Origin: Polyporus tsugae
Taxonomy: Eukaryota > Basidiomycota > Agaricomycetes > Polyporales > Polyporaceae
Length of the DNA stretch: 64,000 nucleotides
Direction: 5' to 3'
NCBI GenBank assembly: GCA_024305745.1
Contig: JAHRBS010000009.1
Location: 372,001-436,000, forward strand
Of this stretch, positions 19,709 through 29,217 are shown one piece after another (position 1 is the first letter of the stretch; each line of letters begins with the position of its first letter). The notes below the pieces were generated by a model, which was not told the DNA's origin, did no database searches, and worked only from the letters and a program-made list of their open reading frames with translations. Both the position numbers and the translations under genes were made by a program.

Positions 19709-20340
19709 GGGCCTGTTCGGCAAAAATGTGAGATGTGGAGGCACCGGTGCTTCATCACGTGCCGTACGACGGGTGGAAGTAGAGGTTTTGGGGACAGAGA
19801 TTCCGTTATTTCCGGAGGTATCAGCGCCGGTGAATGCTCGTGCCCTCCGTTTGCTTGTAGGGGGCATTATGCCATGTAAACCCTCCCTATTACTAGCTGA
19901 AGCAAAATTTATCAAGTTCGAAGAGATAGCGCATGGGTGGAATGCACGCGCGGCAGGCTGTGTGAATAGAGCTGGGTCGGGGCTGATAGGTGTGGGTGTG
20001 GGCGGCACACGAGTTGCGAGCAGGTGCGCATGCATCGTACAGGGTGCACGGGCAGCGCGCGAGGTGCGCGAGGTGCGCGGGCAATGCGCGCAGTTCATTT
20101 GCATGTATTTCTGTAATTCTGTCCAAGTACGCCTGACAGGCCGCTTTCAGTACACCAAATAATGGTTGTATAGGAGTGGAGTGGCGCTAACTTCCGTCGA
20201 ACCGGCGCTATTGCAATCCGAACGCCGGATATCTTGGCAAAATCTCCAAATTCCCGCACGACGATTTACGACTACATCTTTTCTATATATGGAGCGAAGC
20301 ATCGGTGCCTCCACTTCTCACATTTTTGCCGAACAGGCCC
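19709..20340. mobile_element. PIF/Harbinger-type MITE
   Basis: 632 bp bounded by 45-bp terminal inverted repeats (19709-19753 and 20296-20340) with two mismatches, beginning GGGCCTGTTCGG. The 3-bp repeat TAA flanks both ends (19706-19708 and 20341-20343). A TWA duplication and GGG-starting inverted repeats are the hallmarks of PIF/Harbinger (Tourist-like) elements. The inside is GC-rich with CGCG-type repeats and shows no transposase, so it must be mobilised by an element elsewhere. Confidence 0.88.
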
Positions 20341-20343
20341 TAA

Positions 20344-20659
20344 CATGATAAGATAATGAGAATGGGAGACTGATAGGGCGAAGGTTGGATGGACTCTCAT
20401 GGACGAAGCCAAGAGCCTAGACATATTCCACAAAGTGAAAACAAGTTATTAAAATTTCATTGAAGACCAAGGGATGCAGTGGACACGAAAGTTAAAGTAA
20501 ACATTACCAGCGCGCATACCTCACCGAAATAGGAGCCATAGGCGCGCGGGATGAAGAACGGGTCAAATCGGAGACATGAGGAGGCTTCATTGTGGGGTCG
20601 AGCAACCTTGACAAGCAAGGTAACTAGTACTCTTCTCTGCGACCTTCAGAGCTTCAGCC
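20344..20659. promoter_or_regulatory. Upstream region of HNH gene 1
   Basis: About 316 bp between the MITE and the HNH start codon. The last 16 bases before the ATG (CTTCAGAGCTTCAGCC) are the same in HNH copy 2, which suggests a shared 5' leader. No TATA box was assigned. Confidence 0.4.
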
Positions 20660-22187
20660 ATGGACCCTCGGGAGGCGTTGCGCCCGTATCTCGCATTGTC
20701 GAAACTTGAAGTCACGATTAACGGGTTAGTCTTTATCAACCATCCAGTGGTCGGCAAGTGGCTATTCTGTTTTCCTGCCTACTCCCTGCCCGATCCCACC
20801 GACGCTTCCAAACCGCTCTTTGGCGTATTCCACCCTCTCGCTCTCGATGCATGTCGCGTTATCACCAATCATGCTGCCAAAAACCAGGCAGATTTTCTTG
20901 CAGGGGACCGTGAAGGCAAAACCCGCATCCCTATCGACTACGCCAAGCCCCTAACTCCCGGTGACTACTATTACTTCCTCGGTCCTCCAGAGGATCCAGC
21001 GAATTGCAACTACCCGATCGTCAAGAAGTTTTCCGCGTTCAGGTTTCCTAGTCGAATGCCCGACGACTGGTACAACACCCGGGCCAGCGCGCGAGGCGTG
21101 AGCGTTGCGACTGTTGTCTCGTCATCGGGTATGTCTGTCCACGTGGCGTCGAGGGACAGGTACTGCGCCCTGACTGGGCATGAGCACTGTGAGTTCCTTC
21201 ATATATTGTATTAGTGCAACCAACGCTTATTCTGTGAATCGTCATCATTAGTTAACCAGTGCGCTCACCTCGTGCCGGAACCGGAGGCGGCTTGGTTCAC
21301 GGCCAACGAGATGCAAGTCTACTCCATCGGGAACACGAAGGCAGGTGTCAACGCCCATACGAACGGTGTCTTGTTGCGCGACGACGTGCATCGCTGCCTC
21401 GACGCAGGCGCCTTCGTTTTCTACCCCGTCCGCAGTGGTGACAAGTTCATGGCATACTTTGTGGATGACAGATGCTGGCCCGACTATACAGAGCTGTTCC
21501 ACCGGAGACTGGCGACGATTCACCCCAGCGTCGCCGTAGAGTTCCTCTACGCACGGTTCGCTTATACGGTCATTAACCTCTTTCGCCCCAACCTATTCTT
21601 CGACTCCGTCCCGGACAACGACCAGGTCAGCCTGGTAGAGGAGAAGATGCTGTTGGAGAAGGGCGGAGACACCGGTAGTGGCGTACACTGTGTTGCAATA
21701 CAATTATACGCTGACAGCTCGTTTCGCCCCAGCGATCTCCGAGGCATCTGAAGTTTCACGGGAATCCGGAGGCAATGAGGAGTCAGACAAGGGTGCGTAT
21801 GGTGGTTTCTGCGGTGTATTGATGTGCTAATTCACGTTGATTTACTACAGAGTCTTCTTCTGGCTCAAACCAGTCCATGCATTCCGCCACGCAGGAATCA
21901 TATGCAGAGGGCAACGAGCGGTGGAAGGAACGGCTGTTTGGACGGATTCCGGAAATGGGTATGCCGCGTTCCGCAATACCCCTTTTCAATTTGCTAGATC
22001 TATGTACTCATTCTGCAAACATTCAGCCACGCTTGAAGAAGTCGAGCACCCACCGGATACTGTTGACTGTCACTCGGAGACTCCCCACATGATGCGGCTG
22101 ACGTCCAAGTACATGAAGGAAAACCCACAGGTGTGGCAGACGTCGACGACCCCCGAAGGCGCGACGCGGGATGATGAAGAGGGCTGA
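20660..22187 (+). CDS. HNH endonuclease domain protein (copy 1, intact)
   Basis: Five exons (20660-21188, 21252-21674, 21718-21792, 21851-21958, 22027-22187) give 431 residues with consistent phases. The centre carries an HNH (His-Me finger, HNH_2-like) core. It has a YCALTG motif, then CAHLVPEPEAAW, with the CAHL histidine as candidate general base, and NGVLLRDDVHRCLD, with the Asn and second His. This arrangement recurs in a large Agaricomycete family of unknown role. Intron 1 splits the core between ALTGHEH and CAHL; using the AG at 21250-21251 keeps the frame in both full copies. I chose the ATG at 20660 because copy 2 and the relic share its MxxREA context. Substrate unknown; nuclease activity is inferred from the motif. 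Confidence 0.85.
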
Positions 22188-22455
22188 CACGCGGCGTGGA
22201 TGACCCGGCCCCTCTAACGGTACCGGGCAGACGCGCCAGGAGTGTTGGCCGCATTTGGGGCCAGGTTCCTGCTTGCCCTCTACTTCATCAACTCTGACCT
22301 TCATCTTGCGCGCCCCGCTTCACATCCTGTTCGAGTTCCGGCTCCTTACGCCTATTCTGATCACCTTGTTGAGATGTTTTCCGGGCTCTCTATGTTGAAT
22401 CGCGACGTTCATCTGCACCGACGACTCGAGGGAGGACGCGACGCCTATGTTGCAT
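22188..22455 (+). repeat. Noncoding patch shared with 37115-36840
   Basis: Downstream of HNH copy 1. It is almost identical to the region downstream of HNH copy 2 on the other strand, except for a roughly 17-bp insertion there. I see no gene in it. The similarity here is higher than in the coding 5' half of the HNH genes. Confidence 0.85.
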
Positions 22456-22895
22456 TGCAACAGCACGGTACGCTCATAGCTTGCTTCTCTCGCAAACATC
22501 ATGCACCTCCCCTGACCTAGCTGCTCTTTCTCTTCTCAGGTACGCTACGGGCATGCGCACCCTCTGCCCCGAGTTCTCGTGCAACGGCAACACGTGCACC
22601 GTCATCGCCGCCGCCGCCGCCAAACGCTTTCATCGCGCCCCCAACCTATAGTTAGTTCGCGCTCTAGATCCTTGAGTGCACGCCCTCGCACTCCAGCTGG
22701 GTTGTGCCTCGGTGGCGACCCCGGCGAGCTTGGCAACTGTTTGGCCTGACTTCCCCGACTTCACCCTCAGGCTCTCCGGGTATGGACCCGCCCGCTTAAC
22801 CGCTTTCGTGCACGCATCGCCATGGTCCTTCTTCCCTCTCCCTGCCCTGGCTTGCATGATGGATGCCGAATCGTACTTTCGTCCTCTTTAGGTAT
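22456..22895 (+). pseudogene. Glyoxal oxidase 3'-end fragment (copy 1)
   Basis: A broken copy of the end of the WSC-glyoxal oxidase (39.36-39.05 kb). It includes the CACG microexon (about 22480), the following intron, and the last exon beginning [18 protein letters not shown] (about 22550-22610). After that the frame is lost through a GCC-triplet expansion and indels. The terminal PDFPDFTL region is still recognisable around 22745-22780. Nothing upstream of the microexon is present, so it is a partial duplicate. Confidence 0.85.
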
Positions 22896-23423
22896 TACGC
22901 CCCTGCCTAAACCTGAAATACGGACACTAGTCTACTCAAGTTGTCGTCGAATCTCTGTCTTCCGCCGTCGTCCCCGTGCACGTGTGGGGGGTTCAGTGCA
23001 TTCGAGCGCTCCTACTGGACTCGGAGCCGGCGCGACGTAGCTACCTTGATACGACCGTATATATTAGTCGAGGTCTCATGACGCGCCCGCTCCTCACAAC
23101 TCATACATATGAATCTCGACTCCATCGGTCCCGATAGAGGATAACTCGCCAGTACTACAGTATGTGCTGCGTCAACGGCGGAGCGAGAGAGGGCTGAGTC
23201 ATGTAGAAGAAAATGTTATGTTTGCATGCGCACCGACCTTCCTCTAGTGCAGCGGAATGAGAGAGCAAGCTCGCAGTCTATGGCACTCCAGCACAGAAGA
23301 CAGTGATAGGTTCAATGATATTTATTTAGGAAAGCAGATTACAAGACAAAACAGCACAATACATATCCGGGTCAGAATGCACGAGAGCACACCAACGATG
23401 CATCGCCGTCGTACATCGTACCC
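22896..23423. other. Intergenic between HNH locus 1 and SAC3 3' end
   Basis: No gene is seen. The right part is probably the SAC3 3' UTR: on the minus strand there is an AATAAATATC-like A-rich signal near 23325. Confidence 0.5.
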
Positions 23424-26400
23424 CTACTTGCTGTAGGTTTTGAGTACGTTGCGGGTGAGTGCGCGGAGCATCGCGACCGTGACGAGCGGTTTATCGCTCA
23501 TGTCCGTCGCGGCGGAGATACTGGGTGGCGGTGACATCGACGTTTCGTCCCCGTTCACGTCGATGATACCGTCGTCTGAGGGGGACCGGCGCAGGCGCTT
23601 GGACGACATGGAACTGCACGACCTGATGAGTAACATCTCAACTGCTTCCGACAAACATCGACTTGCCTGTTGAGATGATAGTCGTCGTCAGACGCCCGAC
23701 GTTTAGGTGACGGCCCGACCGAGGACACAGAGGCACGGAGAGCTGCGTCGGCAGCAAGGTGGCGTAACTTGTCTACTCGCTTGTTGATCGCGCTCTCCAC
23801 CCTCCGCCGAGCGGCGTCCACAACGTCTTTGGGGAACAGGACGGGTCCTGAAGAGAAGTGGCTACCGACGAGCTCTTTGGCCGATGAGAACAGGAGGTTT
23901 GCGAGGCTTTCGGCGAACGCTCCGCTTGCATATTCTAAAGAATCGTAATACTCGTGTTAGAAGGCTAAGACAGCTATCGCAGCACTAAAGCACTCACCTC
24001 GGCCAGTGACACCAGGCTGCGGGATATCCTCGGGTATCTCGACGGTTACATGGGTTGGGGTGTGGTTGAACATGCTCAGGATTGCATGGAGCGCCGCGTT
24101 CAAGATCTCCCCAATGGCTGACATGACTTGGTTGTACCGAACCCAATCGACTGCCGAATCTTTAAGTCAGAACGCTCAGAATGCATCTTTCTGACACGGC
24201 ACGCACATTCGTTATCAGGCCAGGAGGTATCGAGCAAGTCGGAGATGACAGAGAGGACTGGTGCCACAAACAACCTCTTGATGTCTAGAAAGACAGTTAG
24301 TGCACCGCTACCGATGCGACGCTGGCGACAAAAGAAAGCGTACCTTTCCAATCTAGCGGGATTGCTAGTCGATCGTCGATATCGAACGGCGTGACATCGA
24401 TAGTGTCCGCGAACTTCTTGTCCAAGTCCTTAACAGTCGATGCAACCTTGAAGTATGAGACGTGCTTGACGGTGCCCTCCTTAACGAGCTTATGTGTCTG
24501 CATAGCCGATCAGCAATTGAAAGGTGTTGTAGCATCGTAACGAGCATCATACCATGTCGACCAGATCTTTCGTCTGCTCAGTATCGTCGTCGTCAGACCA
24601 GTCAACGACCAGCAGACAAGGGCTATAGTGTCTCCGTTCAATGGGAGGTAATGCCTCGAGAACGTCACGAAGCCGTGCACAATCGTCGATGACGCGGTAT
24701 TTCCTGAAGCATCGAACTCGGTCAGCACGGTGTCAATCGAGGCCCGATAGATACATACTTCTCAATCTCATCGTCGACCCCATCCAACGGTGTCCGCTCA
24801 AAGACAATTAGACCGGGGGAGCCTTGTCCTTCTGGTTTGTTGAACGTGGGTATCGAGAAAACGTTCTCCGACACCCAGTGGCCCGATGAAGGGACGTCAA
24901 ACTTGCGTTCGACCCACACCGCGGTGTTGTCGTTCTCCGTGTTCATCGACACCCACAAGCACCAGTCCTCCAGCTCATCGCCGGGCTCTAACCGCGCCTT
25001 CAAGCGCTCAAGCACCGTTTGGCGGAACGACCCTTGTGCCCACCGCTTCTCGTTCTCTTCACGGTTCTACAAACCGTCCCGTAGAATTAGATCTAATGTA
25101 TCGTGACATCATTAGACAGGAAATAACATACCTCCTGCAGCCGCCTTGCAAGTGCCTCGTCCGTCAACGGCTTCTCGAACTGCTTCGACCGCCTCCTCTT
25201 CGCCCTCTTCTCCTGCACCTCCGCCTGCGTGGAAATCCTCCTCTTCTTGCTTTGCTCCCTCGCGCTTTCACTTGGACCCAAATGGCTTATTGCGCTGCCG
25301 CTGACGCGGCTCTTGTACGCTTCGCTCCGCTTGCACGCCTCCTCCCATTCGTGCTCGGCTGCCATCCGCGCCCGCCAACGAGTCCAACGACCACGCACGA
25401 GCGCGCTCGTGCGCAGGAAGTCTGCGGCCTTGGCGTCTAGGTCTGCCTGCGTCTCCTTCGCCTTGCCTTTCCCATTTGTCGAGGTCGACACGGATTCCTC
25501 GGGAGCTGAAAGCTCCGGCCCGACGATGCCGTTTGTTTGAATACCGAGCACCGGTCTCGGGCCGGGAGGCGTCCTCGCTTTCGGAGGTGGAGGCGGCATC
25601 GAAGTTGTTGACGTCGAGGCGGCGGAGGGAGCGGGTTCGGGGAGGTGGGACTGGTACAACGGCGAGGGATCCCCGGTTGCAGCGGGGGCGTTCTTGCTCG
25701 GAGTGGGGGTCGTAAGGTGTATCGGACTGAGAATCTCGGCTGCGCTCGGCGTCGGGAGCGTCAATGAGGGGAAGTGTAAGAGCGACCTCTTGCGCGACAA
25801 CGCGAGATCCGATGTTTCGCCTTGAGCTGAGCCAGGGTCAAACCATCGCGCGGTGGGTGTAGGGGGAAGATCAAGATGGGGTAGCTTGCCTAGAGCAGGC
25901 GGGCCCGCAGTAGGGGATATAGGTGTCCGCGGTTCGGGGGCATTGCCCGGTGTCGGAGTGAATGTCAAGCGTTCCTCCTTTAGACGAGAGAAGGGCGAGG
26001 ATGAGCCTGGAAGATCCCATAGTGTCTGTCGCCGTTCGATGATACGGGAAGGGGTTTGTGAGGATGTAGCGAGGGGTTGCTCGGGGGCGACAGGGGAAGA
26101 GGGCTCTGTAGGAACGGGAGGTGGTATCGTAGGTTGGGATTGTAAAGTTGGTGGCGTTTGCTGCTGTCGTTGTTGCGGGGGGAATAATGGGACACTGAAA
26201 ATGCCTCCGGAGGCTTTCGCTGGTGAAGCAGCGGGTGCAGCAGACGATGTGGAGAAAATGTTCGTCGAAAAGAGGGAAGAAGGTTTTTCTTGGGCAAATG
26301 TAGGTTGCGTTGGGCGTAGTGCAGATGGGAAGCCAGTCGATGGTCCCGTCGAGCTGGCCTGGGGCGGCATAAACGTCGCAGCAAAGGGGTTAAGGGCAGC

Positions 26401-28814
26401 GGCGCGGTCTCTGGGAGCAGCAGGTTCAGAGGGAGCGGCGCTTTTTGCTGGCGCTGCAGACACGCCCCCAAAGACCGACGATTCGGCAGGCCAGGTGGGC
26501 TGCGATGTCAGTGGAACTGGGGCGGGGGGAGGGCCGGAGGTTGATGTTGAGGGTGCCGAGAACGGCGGGGATGTGCTTGCGCCGGTCCCGAACACGTTCT
26601 TAGATCCGGCCCCAAACACAGACTTGGAAGTGTTTCCACTTCCGAAGACCGACGTCGGGGCAGATGATGCACTAGGTGCAGGTCCGAACGTTGCACCCCC
26701 GAAGGCACTCGACTTTGTCATGAGGTTGCCGAACGCGGACACCGACGCGGGTGAGCTTGCAGACGGCGCAAATGCAGATCCAGAGGTGCCAAATGCAGAC
26801 TCCGGACCGAAGGAATTAGGAAGCGGCGCCGATGCTAGCCCAGCGAATGCCGATGTACCAGAGGCTGCGGGCATTGAAACCGACGCGAACCTGTCCTGGG
26901 GAGGTGGTGCGGTGGATGCTTGGGGTTCCGCGCCGAAGTTGTTGGTGAGCAATTGCGTGACCGGTTGGCTGAGAGGGGGAGCCTGGTTTTCTTCCGGCTC
27001 GTCCTCCATGTCCGTGATCCCCTCAGCGGGGCTCTCTGTGTGAACTCCGCCGTCGAACGCGGTCTGGGTATCTTCCAGTGGCTTCGAGATACCGTCAATG
27101 ATCTCGGAAATGGTGAGCTCCCCACGAATAGCCTCGATGTCCTCGATGCATTCCTTCCCGAACAGCCGCTCCATGATACATGCGACGAGATAGATCATCA
27201 CAACGTTGTTCTGCTCGCGGAGCACGGTCGCTAGCTGGGAGAAGATCTGCATCGCGTCATTATCGACCACGAGTTTCGACGTCTTCGTGATCGGGGCGCT
27301 TTTCGCTTGGACGCGAAGGCGGAACTGTGTGGTGAGGATGAAGACGGGGTGGTTCCGGATCTCGTCCGGGATCTCCTCGTGTCGTTCTCTCTGGTCGCGA
27401 ATGTGGATGAGGCGATGGTATACGCGCATTTCGAGTTCTGTGGGGGCTTGATAGCGGCCACGTTGGTCCTCGTAGAACTCCTTCAAACTAGTGAGCGCTA
27501 CAATGGGATTCGTTAGCTGCGAAATTCAGGTCCCTTCACGAGCATGCGGGTACGTACTATACATGAGCTGCTGCTCTTCAAGAGCAACAGAGAAACGAGG
27601 ATTCTCCCGCTCCAAGTGTAGCGCGAGAATATGATAGCGCGCACAGCGATCGTGACATTCGATCGCCAACGCGCCTGTCTCATGCTGCATGGTGAAGTCG
27701 GTTCTAACCGCGCGTGAGCGGTCCCGAATGAAGTCATGAGTTTGCGAGAAGCCTTCTTTCACGAGGAGCTTGTGAAAAAGGTAATCGAGAGTTTTCTTTA
27801 TCGTGTATAAGCAGTTCAATCCTGAACTGTATCTCAGTAAACGAACGAACCTTGAGAGCTGGAGGAGGCCGCAGGTCTGAAGGAAGCGTCTTGTCTCCGG
27901 CTGCGCGCTCGTAAATCTTCACGGCGCGTTTGTGGTCTACGCGTTTCGTTCCAGGTATCTTTGAGAGAATCAGCTGGCTTTCAAAGGCACCGGGGTAGCC
28001 TAGGTTCGGAGGTCGAGCAGGTTCATCTTGGATGCGGCGACATGCATCTCGTCTACCGAGTCTTCGCGTTGCACGCGCTCATCACGAGCACAGGCCAACT
28101 GAGAAATAGTAGCATCAGGGCTTAGCTAAGGAAGATGGCCCCTCGAACGGTACACAGAATTCAAGTTGTGACGCACCTGAACTGACCCAGCTCGGCCTCC
28201 AAACCTTCAGCAGCCCCGAATACAGCAACACATGAGCGACTAAACACGTACGAGTTCCCACTTGTCCAGGTTGTTCTCGCGCTCCCTCCGATACCGCTCA
28301 AATCTCGGACACATGCCCATACAGGTCCCCACCATCGTAATAGCGTCCTCCAGTCGCTTTGGCACGAGCGGGTCGTCCATCTTGCCCTCCGCAATCGCCC
28401 TCTTGCGCTCAACTTCGCGTTGTCGGACGAGCTTTGGAAGGTGGTTAGGTACGCAGACGTCTACTGTGGTGACAGGCGTACCTCTCTGTAGAACTCGTCA
28501 CGATCCTCAATGTGCTCTGGCTCCTGGATCTCCTCGTGTTCCGGCTCGTCATCGTGAGCGCTCTCCACACCGCTGACGCCTTCGTCCTCCGTGGCGCTGG
28601 CGCCTTCATCGTGGATGTCGGTGGGCACCGTCAAGCGAGTGCCGTGGTGCTCCTGACCGCGTCCCCGACCTCTCCGACCATGACCTCCACGCTCCCGTCG
28701 TTCTCCGTCGCTCATGTGTCCACTACTGGAGTCGGGCTGTCCTGCGACCCATGTCTTGTTCCTTGACTGCGGTCGACCGCGGTTACCGTCTGAGGCACCT
28801 TGTATGCGCATCAT
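23424..28814 (-). CDS. SAC3: SAC3/GANP family mRNA export factor
   Basis: A multi-exon minus-strand gene, roughly 1500 residues. Sac3 scaffolds the TREX-2 complex at nuclear pores and couples transcription to mRNA export. The N-terminus is Arg/Gly- and acid-rich, followed by the signature GTCMGMCPRFERYRRE (about 28310). The SAC3/GANP helical domain continues through TLDYLFHKLLVKEGF (about 27800), TDFTMQHETGALAIECHDRCARYHI split to keep under length: TDFTMQHET then HDRCARYHI (about 27690-27620), and VYHRLIHIRDQRE (about 27420). Positions about 26850-26500 form a Phe-Gly-rich repeat (SAFG, SVFG) like FG nucleoporins, then a long Pro/Ser/Ala-rich linker. The C-terminal third (25.1-23.4 kb) spans several short introns. 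It shares a 403-bp divergent promoter with the DENN gene. Exon ends in the C-terminal part are approximate. Confidence 0.88.
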
Positions 28815-29217
28815 GTCAGTGGCGAGAAGGAGCCACTGCAGTCAACAGGCAGAGAAAGCTTTGTAAAATGTCGATGAAAGAGAAACAAGAACAATGGTGA
28901 AGCAGAGCTGAGGACCGTGGACGCTGAGCACGGCGATGAGGACGGGGACAAGGTGGTTAGACGCCCAAGCATGGTTTGTCCAAAGTGAGAATAGGCGCCA
29001 AAAGAGCCTGGCCAGAACGCTTAGTCATCAAACACCACTTGTGGGGCGCCTTCGGAATTGGGCTCTCCGTTGACAACCACGACGACCACGACTCTTCGCT
29101 CGGCGAGGACACCACTAGCTTTGTACATCTTTCTACGCTTGGCTCGTCCTATTTTATTGCGTGGATTCAGCGCGCGTATACCCTGGAGCTCCCTTCAGTC
29201 GTTACCAGCAGGCGCTC
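28815..29217. promoter_or_regulatory. Divergent promoter SAC3 / LCHN-like gene
   Basis: 403 bp between two start codons that face away from each other. No individual motif was assigned. The region must hold the promoters of both genes. Confidence 0.6.

Noticed and set aside
19635..20162. 175-codon plus-strand open frame inside the MITE
   Set aside because: It lies across an element with typical non-autonomous ends, has no transposase motif, and its Ala/Gly/Arg content comes from GC-rich repeats.
25853..27043. 396-codon plus-strand open frame
   Set aside because: It is the shadow of the SAC3 linker and FG region on the other strand; its Gly/Asp-rich composition follows from that.
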